A stretch of DNA of 64,000 bases from Spiroplasma corruscae (GCF_002237575.1 NZ_CP022535.1:930001-994000); one strand, 5' to 3'. Counted from the first letter of the stretch, positions 32,994-44,948 are shown. Notes: generated by a model not told the origin, from the letters alone. Program-made: numbers and translations.

Positions 32994-34013
32994 CTAACGC
33001 TTATACTTATCAAACAAAAACTTAATATCTGGTTTTAAACCATTTACTTTATTAACATCATAAATTGAGTTAAAGTTTCTCACAATTCCATGAGATGCCA
33101 TAAATGCATTTACAAAAAACTTACCTTTTTTGTATGTAATTGGTTTCAAGCTTCCACCAGCTGTTAAACCAGCTGCAAAGAATCTTGTTCTGTCATCGCT
33201 AACAAGATCTCTATCATTTAGTATAGTGCTTGTATCTATTTTATGTTTTGACATTCAAGCTTTTTCTTTAAGCATTCTTGAATCTGTCTCTTTTTCATTT
33301 CTTCATATTTCATTATAATGAACTAACTTACATTGCATTCTGCAACCTGATGCGATTGCAAGCGATGCCATAAGACATCCTTCAGGTGCACCGCCAATTC
33401 CATATACAAAATCAGCTTCACCATTAACAACATCAATTGCTGCTAATACATCTCCATCTTTTATTAATCTTACAATAACACCCATATTGCTTAAACTCTT
33501 TATTATTTCATCATGACGCGGTTTATCTAATACTATACATTTTAAATCTTTTCTCATTTCCTGTTCTTGCATTTTTAAAACATTTTCTAATATGCCTTCT
33601 TCTAGATTAACTAAATCATTATATTTATCTTTTACAAACAACTTTTCCATATACATTTCAGGCATTTGTAGCATTGTGTTTTCTTTGGAAATAGCAATTG
33701 TTGATATGCTTCCAGCAAAGTTAAATGCAGCAGGATTTGTACCTTCTATTGGATCAACTGAGACATCATAAAAAGGACAATCAACATTTGAGATATCACC
33801 TAGTAATTGGTTAACATACAACATTGGTGCATTATCTAACTCACCTTCACCGTTCACAATTTTTAATTTAAATCCTTTTTCATTTTTTAACATTACTTCA
33901 AAGGCTTCTACGGCAGCTAAATCAACTAAATTCTTGTCTTTACTTCCTATATATTTATAAGACGCTATTGCAGCCACTTCTACTGTTCTAAGTAAAATAA
34001 TATCCTTATTCAA
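32994..34013 (-). CDS. glpX: class II fructose-1,6-bisphosphatase (GlpX type)
   Basis: 339 residues from TTG 34013 (MNKDII), preceded by AGGGGGAAAAAT; an upstream TTG at 34034 would include the ribosome site. The metal and substrate motif is DVSVDPIEGTN, with 'VNGEGELDNAPML' before it and 'VYGIGGAPEGCLMASLAIASG' after, all typical of GlpX. It removes the 1-phosphate of fructose-1,6-bisphosphate. TGA-Trp at 33303. In organisms that mainly run glycolysis it may supply sugar phosphates. Upstream lies a large palindrome (34043-34077). Confidence 0.9.
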
Positions 34014-34042
34014 AATTTTTCCCCCTATGACCAAACTTATTA

Positions 34043-34077
34043 TAACAATAAAAAACTAGCATAGTTTTTTATTGTTA
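34043..34077. promoter_or_regulatory. perfect 16-bp inverted repeat between divergent glpX and pepO
   Basis: Arms TAACAATAAAAAACTA and TAGTTTTTTATTGTTA with a 3-base GCA centre. Both flanking genes start away from it, so it is not the terminator of either. It may be an operator for one or both promoters, or a hairpin in the 5' leader of glpX or pepO. A TATAAT at 34107-34112 could be the pepO -10 box. Confidence 0.55.
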
Positions 34078-34137
34078 GTATAAAAATTTTACATACAAAA
34101 AAACTATATAATATATTTATTGAAAGGAAATATTAAT

Positions 34138-36045
34138 ATGAAAGATAAAAAAAGAATTCAAGATAATTTTTTTAATGCAATGAATCAGGATTGAGTAGAA
34201 AAAACTGAATTACCTAGTGGATATCCATCTTGAGGTAGTTTTGAAATACTTAGAAAAAAATCAATTGATGACATTAGAGATTTAATCTTGGAATTAAAAA
34301 ATAAAGATAAGAATTCTCTTAATGTAGAACAGAAGAAAATAGTAGCCTTATTTAATAATTATTTAAATTGAGAAGAAAGAAACAAACAAGGACTAAAACC
34401 TATAATGGGGATGATTGAATTCATTGATACCCTTAAAGATAAAAAAGAATTCACAAATTTTATAATAGATTTTTATCAAAAGTTTCAAACTAGTTTTTTA
34501 TTTGGTTTTGGAATGGATTCAGATTTTAAAGATAGTAATCTAAGAGCATTGTTTATTTCTACAATGAGTTTAGGAATGTCAGATAGGGACTTTTATGAAG
34601 AAAGTCACCCTAGACACACAGAAATAAAAGAAGCATATAAGAAATACGTTAATGATCTTGTGTTAGAGTCTAAAATTAAATTTAAATCAAATAATTTATT
34701 TGATTTAATATACTCTTTTGAAGATAAATTAGCAAAATCGATGCTTAAAAAAGAAGAGTTAAGATCTCCCGAAAATATTTATAACGTTGTTACTTTAGAA
34801 GACTTGAAATCATATTGTAAATTTATAGACTGAAAGGATTACTTTGATAAAACAGGTTATTCAAAAGCAAGCATTATTATTTTAACTCAACCTAAATACA
34901 TTAAAAAACTTTCAGATATATTAGAATCTATTAATTTAGAAGATTTAAAAGATATTATGAAGTTTGACTTATTGAGTGCTTATAGTGGATTAACATCTGA
35001 AAATTTCTATAAAATAGCATTTAATTTCAGTTCTGTATTCTCGGGTGTAAAAGAAATGAAACCTGAGATTGAAAGAGCTGTAGAGTTTACAAATGGTAAA
35101 TTAGGGGAAATGCTTGGTAAAGAATATGTAAAAAAACATTTTTCTGAAGAAGCAAAAAAAGACGTTTATGATATGGTAAAAAAACTTATAAATGTGTATG
35201 AAAAAAGAATTAATGATTTAGATTGAATGAGTGAAACAACAAAAATAAAAGCTGTAGAGAAATTAAAAGGTTTCACAATCAAAATTGGTTATCCAGATAA
35301 GTTTGAAACTTATGAAGAAGTAGAAATAAGAGATTATAACGAAGGTGGAAGTTTATATGAAAATATAAATAATATCGTAAAGTATCTGATAAAAAAAGAA
35401 TTGAACGAAATTAACATGCCAGTTGATAAAAATAAATGATATATGTATCCACAAACAGTAAATGCTTATTACAATCCAAGCTCAAATGAAATTTGTTTCC
35501 CAGCAGCAATACTTCAATCACCATTTTATGACATCAATGAACCACGAGCTAAAAATTTAGGTGGTATAGGTGCTGTAATAGGTCATGAAGTAAGTCATGG
35601 TTTTGATGACGAAGGAAGTAAATTTGATAAAGACGGTAACTTTAACAACTGATGAACACCAGATGACTATAAAGAATATAACAAAAGAACACAAGCCCTT
35701 GTTGAACAATATAATCAATATGATGTTAATGGTTCACACGTAAATGGTAAATTAACTTTAGGAGAAAATATTGGTGATCTAAGTGGGGTAGCAGCTGCTT
35801 TAGATATTTGTAAAGAAGAATGTCCAGGAGACATTAAACTCTTTTTTGAGAACTATGCAATTATTTGAAGAAGAAAATCTACAGATGAATTAAAAAATAC
35901 TAGATTACTTATTGATCCTCACTCTCCTGAGGAGTTTAGATGTAACGGGGTACTTGTAAATATAAATGAATTCCATGAAATATTTGGAACACAACCAGGT
36001 GATGGTATGTACAAAGAAGAGAAAGATAGAATTAAAGTATGATAA
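34138..36045 (+). CDS. pepO: M13-family (neprilysin-like) metallopeptidase PepO
   Basis: 635 residues from ATG 34138 behind GAAAGG; several TGA-Trp codons. The M13 landmarks are all present in order: NAYYNP, the zinc motif HEVSH (483-487) in [14 protein letters not shown], and GENIGDLSG with the third ligand E543. The C-terminal block '[28 protein letters not shown]' is typical too. No signal peptide is seen, so it is probably cytoplasmic and degrades oligopeptides taken up or made in the cell. Ends in TAA inside a shared terminator. Confidence 0.95.
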
Positions 36046-36074
36046 AAAAAATGAAGTTTAACTTCATTTTTTTT
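36044..36074. terminator. bidirectional terminator between pepO and yebC
   Basis: Stem AATGAAGTT / AACTTCATT with flanking A-run and T-run of eight or more. It overlaps the stop codons of the convergent genes. Confidence 0.88.
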
Positions 36075-36792
36075 AAGCATTTTCAACATTATGATATACA
36101 TTTTGAACATCTTCTAATTCATTTAATTTATCAACAAGTTTATTAAATTTTTCAAGTATTTCAATATCATCAATTGTTATATATTCATTAGCTATCATTG
36201 TAGTTTCAGCAATTTTGTATTCCTTAATATTAAGTTTATCTAATGCTTTTTTTACTGAATTAAACGAATTTAGTGGTGCATTAACTATTATCATCCCATC
36301 TTCTTCAACTACATCATTAACTTCACAATCTTCATTTATTAAAGATTCAAGAATAAATTCAATGTTGTGTTCATTAAAACCAAAAATGCTTGAAGAAGTA
36401 AATGAATGTGACACTGAACCACTTGTTGCAATTTTACCACCATTTTTATTAAACACTTCTCTAATATCTGCAATTGCTCTATTTACATTATTTGTTAAAG
36501 AATCGACAATTATCATTGAATTACCTGGTCCATATCCTTCATATCTATTTGATAAATAATTATCTGTTGAATTACCCTCAGCTTTTTTTATTGCACGTTG
36601 TATTACATCAGCTGGTACTTGTTTAGATTTCGCTTTATCTACCGCACTCCTTAATGCTAGGTTAGATTCGATATCCTTAGACCCATTTTTTGCCGCCATA
36701 TAAATTTCCTTTGAACATCTACCATATAAAGCAGACTTCATTGCTGCAGTCTTTTCCATACTTTGTTTTCTTACTTCGTGTGCTCTTCCCAT
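36073..36792 (-). CDS. yebC: YebC/PmpR family regulator
   Basis: 239 residues, the family length. It begins MGRAHEVRKQSMEKTAAMKS, the conserved N-terminus of YebC proteins, with 'NLALRSAVDKAKSKQVPADVIQRAIKKAEG' and 'YEGYGPGNSMIIVDSLTNN' following. Members are transcription regulators or, in recent work, ribosome-linked factors that ease translation of proline stretches. It is eight bases downstream of rluB in an operon with scpB and scpA. Confidence 0.93.
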   Translation of the reverse strand: MGRAHEVRKQSMEKTAAMKSALYGRCSKEIYMAAKNGSKDIESNLALRSAVDKAKSKQVPADVIQRAIKKAEGNSTDNYLSNRYEGYGPGNSMIIVDSLTNNVNRAIADIREVFNKNGGKIATSGSVSHSFTSSSIFGFNEHNIEFILESLINEDCEVNDVVEEDGMIIVNAPLNSFNSVKKALDKLNIKEYKIAETTMIANEYITIDDIEILEKFNKLVDKLNELEDVQNVYHNVENA

Positions 36793-36800
36793 TTTACTCC

Positions 36801-37553
36801 TTAATTAGCTTTATTTTGCTTTACCGATTTATAAATACCATAAAACTTTTTAATTTCATGCGCTTTTAAAACTCTATATTGACCTACTTCTAATTCATCA
36901 AGTGTTAAAAACTCAATTCTGGTTCTTTTTAACTTTTTCAAATATATATCAGCTGCTATTAACATTTTTTTTACATGGTGTTTTCTTCCCTCTGTAATTG
37001 TTAGTTCAACAACAGATTCATCATATTCCTTATCATAATCACATAATCTTGCCTCGATAGCCTTAGTTTTGTAATTATCATCAATTATTACACCTTTAAC
37101 CAACTGGGTTACTTGATCTTTATGAACCTTACCTTTACACAATGCCTGATACGTTTTTTGGAACTCGTATCTAGGGTGCATTACAAAGTTTGCAAATTCT
37201 CCATCATTAGTCATAATAATCGCACCACTAACATCATAATCTAGTCTACCCACTGGATATACACGTGCTTTAACATTTTTAAAAAAATCTGCGACTGTTT
37301 TCCTGTTTTCTTTATCAACCATAGTTGTTAAAACTAATCTTGGTTTATTAAATAAGTAATAATGTTTTTCGCTAATAATTGATACAGGTCTATCATTAAT
37401 TGTAATATTGACATTTGTATCAAATTTACTACCCAACTCATTTACAATTTTACCATTAACTTTAACTTGGTTGTTTGTAATTAATTCTTCTGCTTTTCTT
37501 CTTGAGCAATAACCCCTTGAAGCTATAATTTTTTGTAATCTATCTTGTATCAT
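36801..37553 (-). CDS. rluB: RluB/RsuA-family rRNA pseudouridine synthase
   Basis: 250 residues. The N-terminal S4 domain 'RLQKIIASRGYCSRRKAEELI' is followed by the catalytic motif VGRLDYDVSGAIIMTNDG with the nucleophilic Asp. 'EGRKHHVKKML' closes the fold. It isomerises a uridine in 23S rRNA (helix 89 region, by family). It overlaps the end of scpB by 14 bases, so the genes are translationally linked; scpA-scpB-rluB is a common Firmicute order. Confidence 0.92.
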   Translation of the reverse strand: MIQDRLQKIIASRGYCSRRKAEELITNNQVKVNGKIVNELGSKFDTNVNITINDRPVSIISEKHYYLFNKPRLVLTTMVDKENRKTVADFFKNVKARVYPVGRLDYDVSGAIIMTNDGEFANFVMHPRYEFQKTYQALCKGKVHKDQVTQLVKGVIIDDNYKTKAIEARLCDYDKEYDESVVELTITEGRKHHVKKMLIAADIYLKKLKRTRIEFLTLDELEVGQYRVLKAHEIKKFYGIYKSVKQNKAN

Positions 37554-38109
37554 TATATCCCCTATTGAATATTTCTTTTTCTGAGTTATTATTATCTCTT
37601 AATTTTGGTAATTCTTCAAGACTATTTAAACTAAAATACTTTAAAAATTCGGTGGTAACTTTGTACATCATCGGTTTACCAACATCATTAGATTTACCAG
37701 CTTCACATATTAGATTCCTTAACCTTAACTTATAAAATATATGATCACAATTTACTCCCCTAATATTTTCCACCTCCGCTTTAGTAGTGGGACCTTTATA
37801 TGCAATTATCGATAGAACTTCGATGCTTGCAGATGATAATTTAGCTTCTGTTTTTAAATTTGCTAGTTTTAAATAATAATCTGAATTTACTTTTTTTGTA
37901 GTCATTCTAAACTTGTCTTTAGCAAACTTTTGTATCTCTAAACCTGACTCCTCATCTTTTTTATATTTCTCAATTAAGTGCTTTATAAGATTTTCACTAA
38001 CATTATTGGTTATATCTAGGAATTCTGAAATATCATCTAGTGAAATTCCCTCATCACCATTAATGAAAAGTAAGCCTTCAATTAATGACACTTGTTTACT
38101 TTTATCCAT
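37540..38109 (-). CDS. scpB: segregation and condensation protein B
   Basis: 189 residues with two winged-helix domains; 'IEGLLFINGDEGISLDDI' and 'LSSASIEVLSIIAYKGPTTKAEVENIRGVN' are the recognised ScpB blocks. It binds ScpA and SMC to form the chromosome-condensing complex. It lies 10 bases after scpA and overlaps rluB. Confidence 0.94.
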   Translation of the reverse strand: MDKSKQVSLIEGLLFINGDEGISLDDISEFLDITNNVSENLIKHLIEKYKKDEESGLEIQKFAKDKFRMTTKKVNSDYYLKLANLKTEAKLSSASIEVLSIIAYKGPTTKAEVENIRGVNCDHIFYKLRLRNLICEAGKSNDVGKPMMYKVTTEFLKYFSLNSLEELPKLRDNNNSEKEIFNRGYNDTR

Positions 38110-38119
38110 TATTACTCCT

Positions 38120-38860
38120 TTATATTAATACTTCAATACTTATTTTTTCACCTGTTTGTGATAATGTGATTAAGTGTTTAGATGCTAAGTCTAAAATAGA
38201 CAAGAAAGTCGCAACTAACATTTTTAAACTAAATTCTTTTATATGAATCAATTCTTCTAAATCAATTGATTTAATTTTATTATCCTCAAAATACTCTAAA
38301 ATATCTTTTGATAATTCTTCTGGAGATATCTCTGTTGTTGTTAGTGTGTTTACTTCAAAATTTTTAAACTTGTTTTTTTCAATTGCTTTTAAAAATATTT
38401 TAGAAAAACTATCAATATTAATGTTATTTTTTGCTAATGGTAATTCATCATCATCTATTTTAGTAACTTTAATAATTGATTTTTTCTTGCTAAATGATTT
38501 TAAATATTCTTCCTGTTTACTTTTGAAAAACCCAGTAACTTCTTTAATTTTATGGTATTCTATTAGCCTATTAATCAAATCTTCTCTTTCTGAATCTTCT
38601 ATATTTTCATCAAACTCATTATTTTCTTTAGGAATTAATATCTTCGACTTTAATTCAATTAAATATGCAGCCATAACTAAGTATTCACTTGCGACTTCTA
38701 TATTTAATACTTTTAAACCCCTAATATAATCAATATACTGATTAGAAAGTGTTAATAAATTAACCTCAAGTATGTTTAGTTCTTTTTCTTTTATCATATG
38801 TAATAATAGGTCCAAAGGACCATTAAAATTATCTAATTCAATTAAAGTTCATTTTTCCAT
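38120..38860 (-). CDS. scpA: segregation and condensation protein A
   Basis: 246 residues. ATG 38860 (MEKWTLIELDNFNGPLDLLLH) follows AAAGGTAATT; its fourth codon is TGA-Trp, so a standard-code reading would lose the conserved 'F.GPLDLLL' start. 'YIDYIRGLKVLNIEVASEYLVMAAYLIELKSKILIP' is the typical ScpA helix pair. It is the kleisin linking SMC heads with ScpB. It starts nine bases after the unknown gene upstream. Confidence 0.93.
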
Positions 38861-38869
38861 AATTACCTT

Positions 38870-39709
38870 TTAGCTATTTCTTAATTTATCAAGAGTTTTA
38901 CTCAAATTTTCATCATTTTTTAAATGTTTATCTAACGCAAGTACGATTCTACCTATAATAATAAACAATAAATTTATTGATAAAGATATATTGTAATTAA
39001 AATTAGGGTCTGCAAAATCATGTTCTAATAAATTTCTTAACCTTCTAATAAAATGTCATGCTCTTGAGTATGTAATAAGATCAATTACATTTGTTAATTT
39101 TTCAAAGTCCTCTGGACTGTTTGATAAAAAAGAAATATCTTTTAGAAAGTCATTAAAAAATTTTAAAGACGTATCTGGGTTTTGTTTAGTTTTTTCTAAA
39201 TATTTACATTTTAGGTGATTTGCAATATATGTAAGTTTATCAAAAATTGTGTATAAGTATTTAAAAGTTTCATTTTGTTGGTGGAATTCATCAGTGGTAA
39301 TTCCATATAAAGTATTAAAATTCATCAGTGATTCCATTTTATATGTTTTTTTTATGAAATATCTAACAATGCTCCTTATTTCAACGAATACTTTATGATT
39401 AAATACACCATCTTCAGAAAATATTAAAAGTTCAAGTGCATTTTTTGAGTATTTTATATAATTTGAAACATCTTCAACTGTTAAATCAATATTAGTTTCA
39501 TTTTTAAAATTTATATCTAAATACCTTGAACTATTTTCACAATATTTAACCAACTTCTCAATTATAGCCTCGTTCATGAAAAATGTTTCATCAATGTAAT
39601 TTTGAATAATATCTGAATATGCCTTTAGTTCAGATAATCCTTTATACTCTTTATTTTTAATTAACTTGCAAATATGTGCAACATCCCTAAGAGTTATTTT
39701 ATTAGCCAC
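38870..39709 (-). CDS. protein of unknown function upstream of scpA
   Basis: 279 residues if it starts at GTG 39709 (MANKITLRDVAHICKL), which follows AGGGGTGAACATA; a longer frame reaches ATG 39775 without a ribosome site. TGA-Trp at 39056. The protein is hydrophilic and helical, with one weakly hydrophobic stretch near residues 240-256 ('ISLSINLLFIIIGRIVLAL'). No family is recognised. It ends nine bases before scpA and may belong to that operon. Confidence 0.65.
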
Positions 39710-39824
39710 TATGTTCACCCCTATAAAGTAATTATACATAAAAAAAGAGATTACTAAAAATATATTGATATGCACTTACTTTTTTATATATAATATTTAT
39801 TGAATAATTGATTGGAAGTTAAAT

Positions 39825-40910
39825 ATGATTAACAGAAAAAATACAAGAAAAGTTATTGTTGGCAATGTTGAGATCGGAGGAAATAAGGAAGTTGTTATTC
39901 AGTCAATGACAACAACCAAAACCCATGATGTTGAGGAAACTCTAAAACAAATAAAGGTTTTACATAAAGAAGGTTGTCAAATTGTTAGAGTAGCTGTACT
40001 GGGTATTGATGATGCGAATGCATTAAACGAACTAGTTAAGTTATCACCAATACCAATAGTTGCAGATATTCATTTTAATTATAAATTTGCATTATTGGCA
40101 GCCGATGCTGGATGTGCAAAGATAAGAATTAACCCAGGGAATATTGGAAATAGAGAGAATACTGTTGCTGTTGTAGAAAAATGTAAAGAAAAGAAAATAC
40201 CAATTAGAATTGGTATTAATTCTGGAAGTTTGCCAAAGAATATGGTATTAAAATATGGCTGAACACCAAAAGCTATGATTGAATCATTGAGAACTCATAT
40301 AGAAATTTTGGAAGAACTTGGTTTTTATGACATAATATACTCTCTAAAAGCTACTGACCCTCTCATGGCAATAGAGGCCTATGAAATGGCAAGCGAAATT
40401 TGAAACTATCCTTCACATTTAGGAATAACAGAAGCTGGAAGTCTATTGAATGGAACTATTAAATCAAGTTTTGGTCTAGGTTATCTTTTATATAGAGGAA
40501 TTGGTAGTACTATAAGAATTAGTCTTAGCGAGGACCCAGTAGAAGAAATAAAAGTAGCTAAAAGACTTTTAAACTCAATGGGTCTGTACGAAAATATGGT
40601 TGAAGTAATTGCTTGTCCAACATGTGGTAGACTTGAGTTTGAACTTAACAAGGTTGTTAAAGAAGTTGAAACTTATGTAGAAGAATTACGCTTTCCACTA
40701 AAGATAGCCATACTTGGTTGTGTAGTCAATGGGCCAGGAGAATCAGCACAAGCAGACATTGGAATTGCAGGAGGAAACAAAGGTGGAATTATCTTTAAAA
40801 AAGGTGTTATCTTTAAAAGTGTAAAACAAGAAGAATTACTACCAGAGTTAAAATTATTAATAATGGAATACTATAATGAATGACTAAATAAAAAAAATAA
40901 CGAGCTTTAA
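39825..40910 (+). CDS. ispG: 4-hydroxy-3-methylbut-2-enyl diphosphate synthase (IspG/GcpE)
   Basis: 361 residues from ATG 39825. The TIM-barrel start '[21 protein letters not shown]' and '[15 protein letters not shown]' are IspG signatures. The [4Fe-4S] ligands lie in ACPTCGR and in [10 protein letters not shown], which also holds the catalytic Glu. It makes HMBPP in the MEP route to isoprenoids. The MEP pathway is kept in Spiroplasma but lost by many mycoplasmas. The ferredoxin at 28241 could supply electrons. Two TGA-Trp codons. Single-gene unit ending in a terminator that overlaps its stop. Confidence 0.95.
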
Positions 40911-40923
40911 ATAGCTCGTTTTT
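40899..40923. terminator. bidirectional terminator between ispG and galM
   Basis: Perfect stem AACGAGCT / AGCTCGTT, 6-base loop, A-run on the left and T-run on the right. It spans the stop codon of ispG and adjoins that of galM (40922). Confidence 0.88.
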
Positions 40924-41746
40924 AGTCAAACTTAATTGAAAATTTATGAATCTTATTTTTACCAGGTTCTAATATAATTACTTGTTTTTTTTCGCTAATT
41001 TCACTATGATTTTGATTTGCATAGTCCGGCATTCCAAATCAAGGTTCAACACAAACATACTTTGCATTTTCATTAATTGACCAAAATAAAAAAATAGGAT
41101 ATTTTGGATAATGTATTTTGTATGAAATGTTTGACCTTCTTATTGATACACTATTCGATTTCGAAAAAGCAAGATACGGTTTTGAGTTACTAAAATCTAA
41201 TTCTCCGTAACTAAATGATTTTATTTTTTTTGTATCGCTTTCTTCAAACATTAACCCATCACTAAATTCATATATAAATTCTTCTTCTTTATTAAGAGTA
41301 ATTGTATCACCTTTATCAAAAATAAAAGCTGGATGATGACCAAAACTATAATACATTTTTTTTAAATCTATATTTTTTATATTTATATCTAGATAAACTT
41401 TTTTCTTTGTAAGTCTAATCTTTATAGTTATTTTATATTTAAAAGGGAATAATTTATTAGGTTTGTCAAAAACTGACTCTAATAAACAAGAACTCTCTTT
41501 TTTTTGAATTATTTTTCAATTCTTTATATCATTAAAAAATCCGTGTCTAATAATATCAAGTTCTTTACCTTCGTATGTTAACTTAGATTTTAAATTACCA
41601 CACACAGGAAACATAATAGGTCAAGTTTTTTTTCAATCTCCATCCTTTTGATATAATACTTCATTATTTTTATACTTTATACTTTGAATCTCAAATGGAT
41701 TAATTTGAAAATCTAAAGAAAGTTCTTTATTTATTAGCTTATTCAT
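40922..41746 (-). CDS. galM: aldose 1-epimerase family protein (galactose mutarotase-like)
   Basis: 274 residues from ATG 41746. The two His motifs are RHGFFND and GHHPAF, and the acidic motif near the end is CVEPWFGMPD, as in LacX/YeaD-type epimerases. It interconverts alpha and beta anomers of a hexose or hexose phosphate. TGA-Trp at 41039. It is 25 bases downstream of an MFS transporter gene, which suggests a sugar-uptake pair. Confidence 0.82.
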
Positions 41747-41771
41747 CTTTATAACCTTTCATTATAATTTC

Positions 41772-43241
41772 TTATACTTCTATTTTTGTTTTAGCTTTTT
41801 CTAATATTCTTTTCTTTAATAAGTTTTTTAAATTTCTTGTAGCATTCCTATAACTTGTATAATCAGCAAACATCGAATTATTTCTAAAGTAAAATATTAA
41901 TATACAAATTAATATTAACATACAAGAAAAAGACATAATTAGTGTCGTTGCCACGTCAAATTCTTTTAATAAAGTTGAATTTACAACAAGCAAGGTTTCT
42001 AAATCACTTATTTTGTTTACATTATGAAATACACCCTTGTTATAAAACCCAACTATTTTTTCTGTTGATTCAATAAGAAATTTTGCACCGAAAAATGAAG
42101 TTCCAAAAAAACCTGTAACTGGGTTTTTGGGTGATCTATAGTTTCACATTATACACAAAGAAAATAATGAGAATAAAATTTGATTCATTAGTATTCCGGT
42201 AAAAATATTTGTGAATGTATATACATAAGGATTCGTGGTAAAAGCTAAAATAGTATACATACCAAATATAAGAAATAATGATGTAAATATTAAATACTTT
42301 TGCCCTAAATATTTTAGAACAAATTTATAGATAAAGTAAGAAACAATTATAGATGGCACTGTATAAAGGAAGTTAAAAGCTCGCAAAAAAGAAAATACTT
42401 GATTGTAATCTAATTGGTAATCCCTAAGGTTGAGTCCTATAAACAACTTTACAATCATTGAATTATTTAATGAGCTTGTAATAGATAATAAAAAAACAAT
42501 CAAATAAATCATAAAAAAATTAAGATTATTTTTTTTCGGTAATAGATCTATAACCTCTTTATCAAATACACCTGCAAGATTCCTAGACTCTTTGATAAAT
42601 AATGATGTAAAAATAAATAAACATAAAATAATAAACATTGAAATTCCTAAAATTGAATAATTAAATGTTTTTCCAATTACTATTGTATTTAATTCTTCCA
42701 AATATAAACCAAGTGTAGTGCCAAATGTAATAAAACTAAATACAATTCAAGTAGCAGGCAAAACATAAATTCTGTAATAATACTGTTCATTATAAAATAA
42801 AAAATAAATAGTTGATGAAGCAATGCAAATAGATAACATAAATGACATAAATATAAAGTAATAGATATTAGTTTTTTCTCCTACTATAGTTAGAATAAGG
42901 ACCATTGTAAAAATTATTGCATATGATACCTTGAGTCATGATGTTCTATTTCTAATAATACCAGTGATAAAAGTTGCAAATGGTTTTAGAAATATCAAGA
43001 ATAATGAAGTCCCAAAAATTATAAGAAATATAAACTCTGATTTTTCTACTTCAAGTGTTGTTGGTAATGTATTAAAGGTTTTATTTGAAAGATATCCAAC
43101 TATCATTCAAAAGAAAATGATACTTGTTAGGAATAATACTTGCCTTTTTTTTATTTTTTCTTTTAAAACAATAAAAATAAGCGTAAATATACACATAGCA
43201 AATAATATTGGTAACATTATTATTAAATCTCAATTTTTCAT
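41772..43241 (-). CDS. MFS-like membrane transporter
   Basis: 489 residues from ATG 43241 (GAGGT upstream), TGA-Trp at 42144 and others. About twelve hydrophobic helices can be counted, in two groups with a hydrophilic middle loop 'FIKESRNLAGVFDKEVIDLLPKKN', a layout like the major facilitator superfamily. A Lys-rich C-terminal tail follows the last helix. The substrate is unknown; the downstream epimerase favours a sugar or sugar phosphate. Confidence 0.7.
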
Positions 43242-43304
43242 TGTAACCTCAACTACAATATATTCTATTACAAATTAAAATTATATTTTAAAAAAACAAA
43301 AAGT

Positions 43305-44948
43305 TTAGTGGGATACTTTTTTTGCACTGTTTGAATTACTGCTCATTCGTCTAGGATTTGTATCATCATATTTTTTAAATTTAGTTTTTATTTTTTTAAT
43401 GTCATTATGCACTTTTATTAAATAAGTGCTAGTTTCTGCGTTAAACTCTTGAATTGAATCAATAATTTTAAGTTTGCTTTCTAACATATAATTTTGATAA
43501 GCAACTTTTTTATATTGAATTTTCATTCCATACACTAAATATGATAATAAATAAACTAAAAATACTAAAAATAATAACGGGCAAAGAGTAACTAATAAGT
43601 AGTCTGCTATTATTAAACCATCAAATGTAAATAGCTTAAAATAACTCATTGAAATTATTGAACTTTCTAAATATAAATACACAAATTTTACAATTAAAAT
43701 TACAACAGGACTAATTATAGTAAATACAAAAAGTAATATTAGTCAAATAGACATAATATTAAATTTTTTATATATACTAGACTCCTTTAAAACAGCTCTA
43801 TTAAAGTTGCTACCAAGTCCGTATATTGTATTAGTTTCATTAATATCTTTCTTATTAAGTTCGTCTAAGATATTTTCTTGCTTAATTAGCATGGCATTTA
43901 GTTTGTGTGTATCTAAACTCCCTGTTTCAGTTTTATCATCAACTAAATTTTTTAAATTGGGATCAGTATATTTTAATGTATTAACGCTTGCTCCACTGTT
44001 TATTTCGTTATTTTCTTCATCTATCTTATTATTTAACAAAGATTTATCTATGGTTATATAGTTTTCATCTTCGCCTTGATTTTGCTTCTTGCTATCATTT
44101 ATAATTTGTTCTAAATCACTTAAATTATAGTCACCATGCAAAACAAAACTATGATTATTATCATTATTAGATACTAATTTATTATAATTTTGATTATTGG
44201 TGATTGTATCAATTTTGTTGGTTTCACCTAAACTTTGATTATTGTAATCGATTTGTTCTTTATCAATATTTAATACCTTATCGTTATAGTTATTATTTTC
44301 TTTTTCATTCTGAATAAAGTTATTTTTAGCAAAACTTTCTAAATTATCTCTATTAGTACTTTGAGAATCAATTGAATTATCATATCCCCTTATACTTTCT
44401 TCGTTAACTTGATTTCTATAATATTCACTAGTTTTGAGGCTAGAAAATGTTTGATCGACTAAGTTATTAGAGCTAATAATGCTTTGAGTTTCATCAAATG
44501 GTTTTCTTCTAGGTTTAAATAATGGTTGTGTCTTTTCTTTTAAAAAGCTTTCTACAATTTTATTTCCATTTAAATTATAATTTTCTAGTTCTTTGTTTTT
44601 TAAATATCTATCTTCTTTCATGCCATTAAGACCTTGAGAATTAATATCATCAATAGAAATTGTGTTTTCCATTGAGAGATCAAACAAATCCTCATCGGTA
44701 TTTCTATACGATTTAAAATCAAACAATGAGTCAATATACTCAGTATCACCTTGTGATGGGTTATTATTATTCTTGTTTACTACAATTGATTTAACCATTT
44801 TAGAGTCAACAGTAATAACTTCTTGAGTAATTAAATCTTTTAGACGTAAAAAAGTTAATTGTCTATCAGTTAATTGCTTATCAATCACTTCAACAATTAA
44901 ATAATTCTTTTTATTATAATTTACAATTACCCCTTGTTTAAAACCCAT
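43305..44948 (-). CDS. Asn-rich membrane protein of unknown function
   Basis: 547 residues as one frame: the TGA at 43743 is Trp and joins a hydrophilic N-terminal part to a membrane part that would otherwise look like a separate gene. ATG 44948 follows AGAGGTTAAA. Residues 1-60 form a small beta-rich domain ('GVIVNYNKKNYLIVEVIDKQ'). About 60-395 is low-complexity, rich in Asn, Asp and Ser. Two helices follow (about 403-425 and 445-470), then a possible coiled coil ('KLKIIDSIQEFNAETSTYLIKVHNDIKKIKTKF'). A cytoskeleton- or cell-shape-linked role is conceivable but unsupported. Confidence 0.7.

Noticed and set aside
43305-43754. A separate small membrane-protein gene starting at ATG 43754
   Set aside because: The preceding frame continues through TGA 43743 into it, and no ribosome site precedes 43754.
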